Assembly (NCBI GenBank): GCA_049597955.1
Contig: JBMYND010000002.1
Coordinates: forward strand, 186,001-250,000
Source: JAYPAN01 sp049597955
Lineage (GTDB): Bacteria; Pseudomonadota; Alphaproteobacteria; RS24
Length of the DNA: 64,000 nucleotides
Reading direction: 5' to 3'
Part shown: positions 17,501 to 26,485 of the stretch, in pieces
How positions within the stretch are numbered: position 1 is the stretch's first letter
Layout of the letters: the number at the start of each line of letters is the position of its first letter
The notes under the pieces: model-generated
What the model was told of the DNA's origin: nothing
Databases searched by the model: none
The model's input: the letters and a program-made list of their open reading frames with translations, nothing else
Position numbers and translations under genes: made by a program

Positions 17501-18793
17501 ATGGCCAATGTAGTTGTCATCGGGTCGCAATGGGGCGATGAGGGCAAGGGCAAAATTGTCGATTGGCTGTCTTTGCGGGCTGATGTGGTGGCGCGCTTTC
17601 AAGGCGGTCATAATGCCGGTCATACGCTGGTCATTAATGGCGAAGTTTACAAATTGTCGCTTTTGCCTTCCGGCATTGTGCGTGAAGGTAAATTATCGGT
17701 CATTGGCAATGGCGTGGTGGTTGACCCTTGGGCCTTGCTGGAAGAGATGAATACGCTGCGCGGCCAAGGTGTCGCTGTATCTCCGGACAATCTGAAAATC
17801 GCTCACAATGCGACGCTGATTTTGCCGCTGCATCAAGAGCTTGATGCGGCGCGCGAAGGGGCCAATAGCGGTGTCAAAATTGGCACGACCAAGCGTGGTA
17901 TTGGCCCGGCCTATGAAGACAAGGTGGGCCGGCGCGCCTTGCGGGTGGCGGATTTGGCCGATTTGGACACGTTGCAAGGTAAAATCGAGCATTTGCTGAC
18001 GCACCATAATGCGCTGCGCCGTGGCCTGGGGCTGGCCGAATTTGAAGCCGCGCCGCTTTATGAGGCACTGGCAGCGATTGCCGGTGAAATCATCCCCTAT
18101 GCTGCGCCGGTCTGGCAATTGCTCAATCAGGCGCGTCGCGACGGCAAGCGGATTTTATTTGAGGGCGCGCAAGGCGTGTTGCTGGATGTTGACCACGGCA
18201 CTTACCCTTATGTGACTTCCTCCAATACGATTGCCGGTCAAGCCGCATCGGGCAGTGGCATTGGGCCATCGGCGCTTAATCATGTGCTGGGCATTACCAA
18301 GGCCTATACAACGCGCGTCGGTGAGGGGCCGTTTCCCACAGAGCAAGATAATGAGGTCGGCCAAAGGCTGGGCGAGCGCGGCCATGAATTCGGCACAGTG
18401 ACCGGCCGCAAGCGACGCTGTGGTTGGTTTGATGCGGTGCTGGTGCGCCAAATGGTGCAAACGGCGGGCATTAACGGCATTGCCCTGACCAAGCTGGATG
18501 TGCTGGACGGGTTTGATGAAATAAAGATTTGCACCGGCTATTTGCTGGACGGCCAAAAGGTTGATTATCTGCCGACCAATGCGGCCGCGCAGGCGCGCAT
18601 TGAACCGGTCTATGAGACGCTGGAAGGCTGGCAGGAGACCAGTTTCGGCGCGCGCTCATGGGCTGATTTGCCGGCCAATGCGGTGCGCTATGTGCGCTAT
18701 GTCGAAGAGCTTATCGGCGCGCCGGTGACCATGCTGTCCACCAGCCCGGAGCGCGACGACACCATACTCGTCACCGACCCGTTTGCCGATTAA
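17501..18793 (+). CDS. purA: PurA, adenylosuccinate synthetase
   Basis: 430 aa, standard length. GTP-binding loop IGSQWGDEGKGKIVD (7-21) and the H-bearing FQGGHNAGHTLV, then IGTTKRGIGPAYEDK and the signature QGVLLDVDHGTYPYVTSSN. Joins IMP and aspartate in AMP synthesis. Begins 26 bases after serA with GGGGGCG before the ATG. Ends convergently with the transporter gene: the two stop codons share one TTAA, and no terminator hairpin fits between them. Confidence 0.97.
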   Translation: MANVVVIGSQWGDEGKGKIVDWLSLRADVVARFQGGHNAGHTLVINGEVYKLSLLPSGIVREGKLSVIGNGVVVDPWALLEEMNTLRGQGVAVSPDNLKIAHNATLILPLHQELDAAREGANSGVKIGTTKRGIGPAYEDKVGRRALRVADLADLDTLQGKIEHLLTHHNALRRGLGLAEFEAAPLYEALAAIAGEIIPYAAPVWQLLNQARRDGKRILFEGAQGVLLDVDHGTYPYVTSSNTIAGQAASGSGIGPSALNHVLGITKAYTTRVGEGPFPTEQDNEVGQRLGERGHEFGTVTGRKRRCGWFDAVLVRQMVQTAGINGIALTKLDVLDGFDEIKICTGYLLDGQKVDYLPTNAAAQARIEPVYETLEGWQETSFGARSWADLPANAVRYVRYVEELIGAPVTMLSTSPERDDTILVTDPFAD

Positions 18794-20256
18794 GACAGGT
18801 CAATCGCCGCCTGCGCCTTGCGTTTTTCACCAATATGCGTGAGGCCAATAGCGGCAAGATTAACCGCCAGACCGACCACGCCGAAATGCAGGCCGCCCGT
18901 ATCGACCGGCACCAACCCATAGCGCAGCGCCATGGCCGTGGCACAGCCCGACACCAAACCGGCCAGCAGGGCGCGGGCAGATAAGTGCGGCATTAAAACG
19001 CCCAGCGCAAAAGCCGGAAAGGCTTGTGACAGCAAATCCAGCTTAATCAATAACAGGCTCCAAATATCTTGCGGCAATATCAGCGCCAGCGCCGCCATGG
19101 CCAGCATCAGCGCCCAAGACAGACCGCGCCCGGTGCGTGTCAGCCGGTCTTCGCTGAAAGCAGGCAGGCGCGGGCGCAATATATCATGGGTGAAAATCGA
19201 CCCCAGCGACAGCATGGCGCTGTCCAAAGTGGACATAATCGCCGCCATGGCAGCCGCCATAAACAGGGCGAAGAACAATTCCAGCGCTGGTGTGCTGACG
19301 GCCAAATAGCTGACCAGACGCGGCATGATTTGGTCGGCTTCCCGCCCCGACAGGCCGGGTATCAACAAGGTTGCAGCCAACGCCGACAGCACAACCGGCA
19401 ATGTGGTGATGAAGGGCATGGCAGCCATCAGCCGGAAAGAATTGCGCAAACTCGACCAATCGCGCGCCGCATAAATACGCTGAATGGCATGCGGGTAAAC
19501 CGCAATCGCTGTGCCGAACAAAATAACCAGCGACACGCCTTGTCGCCATTGTGTGCCATCCATGGGTTGCCAGCCCGGTGCCGGATTGTCGGATAATTGC
19601 GCCAGCAGCGGGGCAAAGCCGCCAAATTCGGCCAGCACACATAGCGATATGCCAAGGCAACCGGCCAGCAAAAGCGAGCCTTGCAACATATCCGTCCACA
19701 CGACCGAGCGCAGCCCGCCCATGCTTTCATAAAACGCCATGATAAGCGCCAGCCCGAAAATGCCGACCGCCGCCGACACCGCGCCATTGCTCAATTGCTC
19801 GGCCAAAAGGCCAACCGCCTTGAAATTGGTCAGCGCATAGGAGGCCAGCCCGAATATCAAAATCAGATTGAGCAGCAAAACCAGCGCCGCCGCCGCGCCG
19901 CTATTGCCAAAGCGATGGCGCAGATAATCGGCCGGGGTGATGAAATCGCGTGCCTTGGCCAGCCCGTTAAGCGTCTTGCCAAAGGCCAGATAGAAAAACA
20001 CCACACTCATCATGCCGAGCGCGGTAAACAGCACAACCGGCCCGGTGCGATAGGCATTGCCGGCAAAGCCAAACAGCGTATTGCCGCTATATTGCGTGGC
20101 ATAAAGGGTAAGAAACAAGGGCAGGGTGGACAGCAGACCACCGGCCAGATAATAATCTTTCAGCGTATCCTCGCGCGCGCGCAAGCGCCCCATAATGCCG
20201 ATAAGCGGCAAAGCGCACAGATAAATCACCACAAACCAAAAAACCGAATCCGACAT
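18790..20256 (-). CDS. Sodium:solute symporter (SSS) family transporter
   Basis: 488 aa from ATG 20256 (AAGGGG upstream); a TTG two codons earlier is less likely. About 13 hydrophobic segments with SSS-family features: DYYLAGGLLSTLPLFLTLYATQYSGNTLFGF near the N-terminus, MAFYESMGGLRSVVWTDMLQG in the middle (the GG-x-x-x-V-x-W-TD-x-x-Q motif) and MAAIMSTLDSAMLSLGSIFTHDI. These match the PutP/PanF/DhlC group. The substrate cannot be told; proline, pantothenate or an organic acid are options. Its stop overlaps that of convergent purA. Confidence 0.85.
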   Translation of the reverse strand: MSDSVFWFVVIYLCALPLIGIMGRLRAREDTLKDYYLAGGLLSTLPLFLTLYATQYSGNTLFGFAGNAYRTGPVVLFTALGMMSVVFFYLAFGKTLNGLAKARDFITPADYLRHRFGNSGAAAALVLLLNLILIFGLASYALTNFKAVGLLAEQLSNGAVSAAVGIFGLALIMAFYESMGGLRSVVWTDMLQGSLLLAGCLGISLCVLAEFGGFAPLLAQLSDNPAPGWQPMDGTQWRQGVSLVILFGTAIAVYPHAIQRIYAARDWSSLRNSFRLMAAMPFITTLPVVLSALAATLLIPGLSGREADQIMPRLVSYLAVSTPALELFFALFMAAAMAAIMSTLDSAMLSLGSIFTHDILRPRLPAFSEDRLTRTGRGLSWALMLAMAALALILPQDIWSLLLIKLDLLSQAFPAFALGVLMPHLSARALLAGLVSGCATAMALRYGLVPVDTGGLHFGVVGLAVNLAAIGLTHIGEKRKAQAAIDLS

Positions 20257-20336
20257 GCCCAACCCCTTATTGTTCTCACATTCAGGCTTTCAACCTAAAA
20301 ACCCACAGACAATACGTCAAGGGGGTGGGGGGAATG

Positions 20337-21293
20337 TTATAAACCCGTTTCGGCTTCAATCACGCCGGGGTCAATCACACCGGCATTCAGGGCTTGTTCG
20401 GTCATGGCTTTGCGGAGTTTTTCAAAGGCGCGGGTTTCAATCTGGCGGATGCGTTCGCGGCTAACATCAAAACGATGGCTCAGCTCTTCCAGCGTGGCCG
20501 GCTCGTCTTGCAGACGGCGCGCCTGCAAAATCGCCGCTTCGCGCTCATTCAGCACCGACATGGCCTGCACCAGCATTTGCCGCCGCACATCCATTTCGTC
20601 TTCTTCAATCAACACGGTTTCCTGACTGTCGCTGTCATCTTCCAGCCAATCCTGCCATTCGCCGCCATCTTCCATATCGCCGCGCATCGGGGCATTGAGC
20701 GATTGGTCGCCAATCGACAGGCGGCCATCCATCATCACCACTTCGTCTTCCTGCACGCCAAGGCGCTCGGCAATCTCGCTGACTTGTTCGGGGTTCAACT
20801 CACCGCCATCAATCGCATTTATCTCGCCCTTCAGGCGGCGCAGGTTGAAAAACAGCTTTTTTTGCGCCGCCGTTGTGCCAATTTTCACCAGCGACCAGCT
20901 GCGCAAAACATATTCCTGTATCGAGGCGCGAATCCACCACATGGCATAAGTTGCCAGCCGAAAGCCCTTATCGGCATCGAATTTCTTGACCGCTTGCATC
21001 AGCCCGACATTGCCCTCGGAAATCACCTCGCCCAATGGCAGGCCATAGCCGCGATAGCCCATGGCGATTTTGGCAACCAGCCGCAAATGGCTGGTCACCA
21101 GCCTGTGCGCCGCTTTGACATTGCCATCCTCGGCATATTGCTTGGCCAGAGTGAATTCCTCATCGGCTTCCAGCATGGGAAATTTGCGGATTTCCTGCAA
21201 ATAGCGCGACAGGCTGCCTTCCGGTGAGGGGGCAGGGGTCAGCGCGGTGCTGCGCGGCACAAGGTTTTTTGATGTTTTATTTTCTTCGGTCAT
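20337..21293 (-). CDS. rpoH: RpoH, heat-shock sigma factor (sigma-32)
   Basis: 318 aa from ATG 21293 (AGGAG 7 bases upstream); the longer open frame upstream has no protein-like sequence. Sigma-70 regions 2-4 are present: AHRLVTSHLRLVAKIAMGYRG, ISEGNVGLMQAVKKFD, YAMWWIRASIQEYVLRSWS. The RpoH-specific box QKKLFFNLRRLK follows and separates it from RpoD/FliA. C-terminal region 4.2 is SRERIRQIETRAFEKLR. Directs heat-shock genes; RpoH is a classic FtsH substrate. The rpoH-rluD adjacency is common in alphaproteobacteria. Confidence 0.96.
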   Translation of the reverse strand: MTEENKTSKNLVPRSTALTPAPSPEGSLSRYLQEIRKFPMLEADEEFTLAKQYAEDGNVKAAHRLVTSHLRLVAKIAMGYRGYGLPLGEVISEGNVGLMQAVKKFDADKGFRLATYAMWWIRASIQEYVLRSWSLVKIGTTAAQKKLFFNLRRLKGEINAIDGGELNPEQVSEIAERLGVQEDEVVMMDGRLSIGDQSLNAPMRGDMEDGGEWQDWLEDDSDSQETVLIEEDEMDVRRQMLVQAMSVLNEREAAILQARRLQDEPATLEELSHRFDVSRERIRQIETRAFEKLRKAMTEQALNAGVIDPGVIEAETGL

Positions 21294-21345
21294 GGTCTGC
21301 TCCTGATATTTATATAGGAAGCATGGGCAGGAAATTAAAGCCCTT

Positions 21346-22368
21346 CTAATTTTCAGCCAATAAAGCAAGCAGGCTTTGCATATCATCCGGCAATGGGGTT
21401 TGGTAAAAATGCGCCTCGCCGGTTTCGGGATGTTCAAAGCCAAGTGCTGCGGCGTGCAATGCTTGGCGGTTTAATTGGGCCAGCGCGGCTTGCTGGGTCG
21501 GGGTTAAAAGACCGGCGCGGCTTTTCATGCCACTGCCATAAAGCGGGTCGCCGAGAAGCGGGTGGCCAATATGCGCCATATGTACGCGGATTTGATGGGT
21601 GCGACCGGTTTCCAGCCGACACTCAACCAAGGCGACAAGCCCGTCCGCCATTTGCCCAAGGCGGCGATAATGGGTAATGGCATGGCGCGCCGCGGTCGAT
21701 TTGGAAACGGCGATTTTCTTGCGATTATTGGGCGCGCGCGCCAATGGCGCATCGATTGTGCCGGTGGCCGGCAGCGGACTGCCCCAAACCAATGCCTGAT
21801 ATATGCGGTGCATGCGCCCGTCGCGGCCATGGGCGGCAAATTGCGCGCTCAATGCTTGATGGGCCTTGTCGGTTTTGGCGACCACCATCACGCCCGCCGT
21901 ATCCTTGTCGAGCCGATGGACAATGCCGGGGCGTTTTTCGCCGCCAATGCCGGACAGGCTGTCGCCACAATGCGCCAGCAACGCATTGACCAATGTCGCA
22001 TCACGATTGCCCGGCGCCGGATGCACCACCAATCCGGCCGGTTTGTTCAAGACCAACAGCGCGTCATCTTCAAATAATATATCCAGTTGCATGGGCTGGG
22101 CCTGCATAGAGCTGTCTTCCGGCGGTGGCAGGCACAGGGTCAACCGGTCGCCGGTTTTGACTTTTTCCGACGGGCTGGTGACGGTTTTGCCCGTGCCATT
22201 GCGGGTCAACCCGCATTGGCCGGATTTTATCAAATCCTGAATCCGCGCACGGCTCAACCCCACAGCCGCCGCTTCGGGGCTGGCCAAAGCGCGGTCAAGG
22301 CGCATATTATTCTGTTCCGCTTCGACAATTATGTGTAGCTTGTCGGCGGATGAGGAGTCGGTAGCCAT
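21346..22368 (-). CDS. rluD: RluD-type 23S rRNA pseudouridine synthase
   Basis: 340 aa from ATG 22368. N-terminal S4 RNA-binding domain (MRLDRALAS ... LSRARIQDLIKSG), then the RluA-family catalytic core with HRLDKDTAGVMVVAK, where the Asp of HRLDKDT is catalytic, and RLETGRTHQIRVHMAHIGHPLLGDPLYG. Modifies U1911/1915/1917-type sites in helix 69 of 23S rRNA, if orthologous to RluD. The start codon shares the bases CATG with the divergent gene at 22367. Its ribosome-binding site is poor, so ATG further downstream (MRLDRAL) cannot be excluded. Confidence 0.92.
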   Translation of the reverse strand: MATDSSSADKLHIIVEAEQNNMRLDRALASPEAAAVGLSRARIQDLIKSGQCGLTRNGTGKTVTSPSEKVKTGDRLTLCLPPPEDSSMQAQPMQLDILFEDDALLVLNKPAGLVVHPAPGNRDATLVNALLAHCGDSLSGIGGEKRPGIVHRLDKDTAGVMVVAKTDKAHQALSAQFAAHGRDGRMHRIYQALVWGSPLPATGTIDAPLARAPNNRKKIAVSKSTAARHAITHYRRLGQMADGLVALVECRLETGRTHQIRVHMAHIGHPLLGDPLYGSGMKSRAGLLTPTQQAALAQLNRQALHAAALGFEHPETGEAHFYQTPLPDDMQSLLALLAEN

Positions 22369-22759
22369 GACCCAAGATACACAAAACCCGGCGGACGGGG
22401 AAACAGCAAACGACAGCGATACACATGAAGGGGCAAATCCGGCCCCCAATCCGCGCTATGTGCGCGTCATGCTGAGCGTGGTGATTGGTCTGGGGGTTTT
22501 GTTGGTGGTTGGCACGGCGATTGTCGTTGGCACAATCATCAAACGCGCTTCATCCGGCGCACCGGTTATGGCGGCCAGCGAGGTTGCGCCCGTGAAACCC
22601 GGTCAGGTCAGCATTCCTGCCGGCGCGGTTTTGCAATCAGTGGAAAATGGCGATACGCGGATTGTGCTGCATTTGAAACATGGCGATGAGATTTTGCTTA
22701 TCATGCTTGACCCGCGCCATGGTTTTGAGACCGGACGTGTGCGTCTGGTGTCCGAATAG
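22367..22759 (+). CDS. Small single-pass membrane protein, DUF6476-like
   Basis: 130 aa from ATG 22367 (GAGGAG about 10 bases upstream). An acidic hydrophilic N-terminus is followed by RYVRVMLSVVIGLGVLLVVGTAIVV (one membrane helix, ~27-53) and a ~75-residue soluble tail (VLQSVENGDTRIVLHLKHGDEILLIMLDPRHG). Proteins like this sit beside rluD/rpoH in many alphaproteobacteria and are called DUF6476; I assign it by layout and position. Function unknown. Its ATG overlaps that of rluD on the other strand. Confidence 0.68.
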   Translation: MTQDTQNPADGETANDSDTHEGANPAPNPRYVRVMLSVVIGLGVLLVVGTAIVVGTIIKRASSGAPVMAASEVAPVKPGQVSIPAGAVLQSVENGDTRIVLHLKHGDEILLIMLDPRHGFETGRVRLVSE

Positions 22760-22776
22760 CCGCCCTTGAAAGGCGA

Positions 22777-23412
22777 TTAAAACGGCATCCAGCCGCCTTC
22801 CGGGGCAAATTTCAGATAACCGAGGCTGACGCCGAGCCGCAAGCCGACACCGGCGCGCATGGGGGTGACAACAACCCCGCCGCGTTGCAAATAATTAACC
22901 GCCACCCCGCCAAGGTAAAAGGCCGAGCCATCGATACCGCCAAAGCGTTTGTGCAAATCTTCGGCTGAGTTTGCACCATAAACAAGGGTAAAACTTTTTG
23001 CCGCATTGCCGCCCGTATCAACGCCAATTGAAGGGCCGCGCCAATAAATCGGCACTTCTTCACCATTGGCGAATTGCAAAACGCCGCGGCCATAACGAAA
23101 ACCCAGCATAATGGCGACGCTGACTTCTTCGCCGCGAATAATCGCCGAAGGCTGACCATAACGGCTGAATATATTATCGACGATTTCGGCCATGGATTCT
23201 GCTGTCGTGCCGAGATATTTGGCCGATGCAATGACCAATTCGCTTTCGGAAAAATCTTCTATTTTGGCCGGTCGTGCTTGCGCTTCGGCGGTTTGCGGAA
23301 AGGGCGAGACAGTGTCTTCATTTTGCGCTTGCGCATGGGCGATGCCGAGAGACAGAAAAAGCAGACCGGCGCGCAACCAAACCGAAAATATTGCGGGCGA
23401 TTTGTGCGGCAT
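22777..23412 (-). CDS. eipA: DUF1134 / EipA-like periplasmic envelope protein
   Basis: 211 aa. Signal peptide ~1-29 (VWLRAGLLFLSLGIAHAQAQ). The mature part has IFSRYGQPSAIIRGEEVSVAIMLGFRYGRG, the glycine-rich YWRGPSIGVDTGGNAAKSFTLVYG and FYLGGVAVNYLQRGGVVVTPMRAGVGLRLG, which match the DUF1134 family. In Brucella this family (EipA) is needed for cell-envelope integrity; the biochemical role is not settled. It stands alone, 30 bases downstream of cysQ on the same strand. Confidence 0.87.
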   Translation of the reverse strand: MPHKSPAIFSVWLRAGLLFLSLGIAHAQAQNEDTVSPFPQTAEAQARPAKIEDFSESELVIASAKYLGTTAESMAEIVDNIFSRYGQPSAIIRGEEVSVAIMLGFRYGRGVLQFANGEEVPIYWRGPSIGVDTGGNAAKSFTLVYGANSAEDLHKRFGGIDGSAFYLGGVAVNYLQRGGVVVTPMRAGVGLRLGVSLGYLKFAPEGGWMPF

Positions 23413-23442
23413 TGTCAGTTCCTCAGCTCTTATTGCTTCGTG

Positions 23443-24276
23443 CTATTTCAGCGCAGTCTGCCAGTGTTTGTCATTTGCTGCAATAAAAGACGGATTGTCG
23501 AGACCGCGCTCAAGCTTGCCATATAATAACGGCGCGCCGTCTTCGAGCGTCACCACACCTCCGGCGCTTTCCAAAATCGCCTGTCCGGCGGCAGTATCCC
23601 ATTCCATTGTGCGGCCATGACGCGGATAAAGGTCGGCTTTGTTTTCGGCCAGCAGGCAAAATTTATAAGAAGAAGCCGCCCCGACAAGCTCTTTTACCTG
23701 CAATTTATCAAGCAATGCGTCGGTTTCCTTGGCGCGATGCGAGCGACTGGCCAAGACACGCAAGCCCGCCCTGTCCGGCGCGTCAACGGTCAGCTTGGCC
23801 GCATGCGACAGGTCAATTTCCTGCGTCAGCGTCAATGCCATGCCATAGGCACAATCAGTGCCGGAGAAATAGAGTTTTTCATGGGCAGGGGCGTAAATCA
23901 CCCCGGCAATCGGCTTGCGGTCATAAATCAGGCCGATATTGACTGTGAAATCTTGTCGCTTGGCAACAAAATCGCGCGTGCCGTCAAGCGGGTCGAGCAA
24001 ATAAAACAGCCGGTCAAGCCTGTCCGGCACGGCTTCGGCGCATGCCTCTTCGCCAATGACCTGAACATTCGGCGTCAGCTTTGCCAGCCCGTCGGCAATC
24101 AGCTTTTCGCTGTCGCGATCGGCTTGGGTGACGACTGATTTATCGGCTTTGGTTTCCGAGGCGACGCCATTTTTGAAATGCGTCATAATAAGCGCCCCCG
24201 CCTGCTGGGCGAGGGAGCATAATTGATGCATGAATTGGCGGTCATGCGGGTCGAAAGAAAGTGGCGCGTCAGACAT
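23443..24276 (-). CDS. cysQ: CysQ, 3'(2'),5'-bisphosphate nucleotidase
   Basis: 277 aa from ATG 24276; GTG 24291 is an alternative. Inositol-monophosphatase fold with metal motifs GEEACAE, LLDPLDGTRDF (DPLDGT box) and MEWDTAAGQAILESAGG. YKFCLLAENKADLYPR is typical for CysQ rather than SuhB. Hydrolyses 3'-phosphoadenosine-5'-phosphate from sulfate assimilation. The 127 bases between it and ctrA contain a 12-bp duplication and no clear promoter. Confidence 0.92.
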   Translation of the reverse strand: MSDAPLSFDPHDRQFMHQLCSLAQQAGALIMTHFKNGVASETKADKSVVTQADRDSEKLIADGLAKLTPNVQVIGEEACAEAVPDRLDRLFYLLDPLDGTRDFVAKRQDFTVNIGLIYDRKPIAGVIYAPAHEKLYFSGTDCAYGMALTLTQEIDLSHAAKLTVDAPDRAGLRVLASRSHRAKETDALLDKLQVKELVGAASSYKFCLLAENKADLYPRHGRTMEWDTAAGQAILESAGGVVTLEDGAPLLYGKLERGLDNPSFIAANDKHWQTALK

Positions 24277-24309
24277 GCGCTTGCTTATCACGCCCGGCGC
24301 GGTTTGACA

Positions 24310-24342
24310 AAACTTTCAGCCAAACTTTTAGCCAAACTTGCC
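24310..24342. repeat. 12-bp tandem repeat, 2.7 copies
   Basis: AAACTTTCAGCC, AAACTTTTAGCC, then AAACTTGCC, lying between ctrA and cysQ. Confidence 0.85.
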
Positions 24343-24403
24343 GCACACCCGCCGAAAAGGCTTAAAAACGCCGCGCCGGCAGCTTGGTGCTTTCAGGGCG
24401 CTT

Positions 24404-25087
24404 TCAGGCATGCTCATGGGTGCAAACCCGATAGCCGCGCCCCCATACTGTTTCAATAACCGGATGGCTTTCGCCTGCTTCTTCAAGTTTTTTGCGCATT
24501 TTGCAAATGAACACATCAATGATTTTCATTTCCGGCTCGTCAATGCCGCCATAAAGATGGTCAAGAAAGCTCTCTTTGGAGACAACACCGCCCCGACGCA
24601 GGCACATAAGCTCAAGCATCTGATATTCCTTGGCTGTCAGATTGACCCGATTGCTGCCGACACGCACATCGCGGGCGGTCAAATCAAGTGTCAAATCGCC
24701 AAATTGCATCCGATTTTGCGCATGGCCATTGGCGCGGCGCACCAGGGCTTGCAGGCGGGCCACCAATTCCTGCGCGTTAAAAGGTTTGACCAGATAATCA
24801 TCTGCCCCTTGTTGCAGGCAGGATAATCTTGCCTCAATATCGTCGCGCCCCGACAGAACGAGAACCGGCATGTCGCGTTTCATATTCCTTAAATTCGTCA
24901 GAACCTCATCGCCACTCATATCGGGCAGGCCGAGATCCAGAATGACCAGTTGATATTCGTAAAGGCCGGTCAGTTCCAGCCCATCCTCGCCACGGTCAGC
25001 TTCATCAATATGCATGCCATGGCCTTCCAGCAAATCGCATATATTCTGGGCCAGAATAGTGTCATCTTCGATTAACAAAATACGCAT
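24404..25087 (-). CDS. ctrA: CtrA-type cell-cycle response regulator
   Basis: 227 aa from ATG 25087 (AGGAG 6 bases upstream). The receiver domain has ILLIEDD at the start, phospho-acceptor Asp in VILDLGLPDMSGDEVL, LSGRDD and KPF. The OmpR-type winged helix contains LTAKEYQMLELMCLRRGG, FLDHLYGGIDEPEMKIIDVFICKMRKKL and IETVWGRGYR, nearly as in Caulobacter CtrA. CtrA controls division, DNA methylation and flagellar/pilus genes in alphaproteobacteria. Divergent from mnmA across a 213-base gap with a 10-bp repeat array. Confidence 0.95.
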   Translation of the reverse strand: MRILLIEDDTILAQNICDLLEGHGMHIDEADRGEDGLELTGLYEYQLVILDLGLPDMSGDEVLTNLRNMKRDMPVLVLSGRDDIEARLSCLQQGADDYLVKPFNAQELVARLQALVRRANGHAQNRMQFGDLTLDLTARDVRVGSNRVNLTAKEYQMLELMCLRRGGVVSKESFLDHLYGGIDEPEMKIIDVFICKMRKKLEEAGESHPVIETVWGRGYRVCTHEHA

Positions 25088-25160
25088 TTTCAACTCCTGT
25101 AATTCTTACCAAGACATGAATAATTGAGCGCATAATACGGCTCACAGACAAATCAACTTC

Positions 25161-25218
25161 CCGTGAGCGCCCGTGAGCGCCCGTGAGTGCCCAAGAGTGC
25201 CCAAGAGTGCCCAAGAGG
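25161..25218. repeat. 10-bp tandem repeat, about 6 copies, upstream of ctrA
   Basis: Consecutive units CCGTGAGCGC (x2), CCGTGAGTGC, CCAAGAGTGC (x2), CCAAGAGGGA. The 10-base period is about one helical turn. It sits in the divergent ctrA/mnmA intergenic region, 74-131 bases from the ctrA start. Confidence 0.92.
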
Positions 25219-25300
25219 GAGCAGGCGTGAAACCGCCGGATCTGCGGCATTTGCAATGGGGGCTTGACCATTTATATATCAGCAAGGTAACGGAGTGCTT

Positions 25301-26485
25301 ATGAGCGATATTGGCACCATAATTGATTTATCCGCTTTGCCCGATATTGACCTTGATATTGGGCCGAAACAGGCGCGTGCCGGTCAGCGCGTGGTTGTTG
25401 CCATGTCCGGCGGGGTGGACAGTTCGGTCGCGGCCGCTTTGGTCAAACGCGCCGGATATGATGCGGTTGGCATAACCTTGCAACTTTATGACCATGGCGA
25501 AGCGATACGGCGCAAGGGCGCGTGCTGCGCCGGACAAGACATTCATGATGCCCGCGCGGTCGCGGCGCGGCTCGATATGCCCCATTATGTGCTGGATTAT
25601 GAATCACGATTTCGTGAGTCGGTCATGGATGAATTTGTTGACAGCTATCTGGCCGGTCATACGCCAATACCTTGCGTGCGCTGCAATGAAACCGTCAAGT
25701 TTCGGGATTTGCTTGGCCAAGCGCGCGATTTGGGCGCCGTCGCATTGGTGACCGGGCATTATATTTCGAGCCGTCGCGGCGCGCATGGCTGGGAAATGCA
25801 CCGACCGCATGATTTGGCGCGCGACCAGTCTTATTTCCTGTTTTCAACGACCCAAGAACAGCTTGATTTTCTGCGCTTTCCGCTGGCCGCGCTGGATAAA
25901 GACCAGATCCGCGATTTTGCTGCCCAAATTGGGCTTGATGTCGCCGACAAGCCGGACAGCCAGGATATTTGCTTTGTGCCAAATGGTGATTATGCGGGTG
26001 TCATTAAACGCTTGCGCCCGGATTGCAGCCTGCCCGGCGAGATACGCCATATTGACGGCAGCCTGCTCGGCACCCATCAGGGCGTGTTGCATTACACAAT
26101 TGGCCAAAGGCGCGGGCTTGGCGTGGCGACCGGCGACCCGCTTTATGTGGTCGGGATTGATGCCGATAAGCGCGAAGTGCAGGTTGGCCCGCGCGCAGCA
26201 CTGGCCAAGCGCGATATTTTGCTGCATGAGGTGAACTGGCTTGGCAAGACCAGCCAAGCAGGCTCGGACGGCCAAGCGATAAGCGCCGATATGGCGGTGC
26301 AAGTGCGTATTCGTTCGACCAGCGCACCGGCACCGGCGCATATCAGCATTGACGGCACAAACGCACGGGTCACGCTGGCGCAGGCTGAAGAGGGCGTCTC
26401 ACCCGGTCAGGCATGCGTGTTTTACGACGAGACCGGTGCGCAAGTGCTCGGCGGTGGTTGGATAAGCGGAACGCTCGACACATGA
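25301..26485 (+). CDS. mnmA: MnmA, tRNA 2-thiouridylase
   Basis: 394 aa from ATG 25301 (CGGAG 6 bases upstream; a GTG lies two codons before). PP-loop AMSGGVDSSVAAAL, catalytic Cys in IPCVRCNETVKF and the second Cys in DSQDICFVPNGDY, plus HYTIGQRRGLGV in the central domain. Inserts sulfur at U34 of tRNA Lys, Glu and Gln. The last codon overlaps the rpoN start by 4 bases (ATGA). Confidence 0.96.
   Translation: MSDIGTIIDLSALPDIDLDIGPKQARAGQRVVVAMSGGVDSSVAAALVKRAGYDAVGITLQLYDHGEAIRRKGACCAGQDIHDARAVAARLDMPHYVLDYESRFRESVMDEFVDSYLAGHTPIPCVRCNETVKFRDLLGQARDLGAVALVTGHYISSRRGAHGWEMHRPHDLARDQSYFLFSTTQEQLDFLRFPLAALDKDQIRDFAAQIGLDVADKPDSQDICFVPNGDYAGVIKRLRPDCSLPGEIRHIDGSLLGTHQGVLHYTIGQRRGLGVATGDPLYVVGIDADKREVQVGPRAALAKRDILLHEVNWLGKTSQAGSDGQAISADMAVQVRIRSTSAPAPAHISIDGTNARVTLAQAEEGVSPGQACVFYDETGAQVLGGGWISGTLDT

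Noticed and set aside
21294..21443. 50-residue extension of RpoH
   Set aside because: Reads into the rluD gap with no conserved sequence; ATG 21293 has AGGAG.
25161..25218. CRISPR-like array
   Set aside because: Units are contiguous 10-mers without spacers and there are no cas genes.
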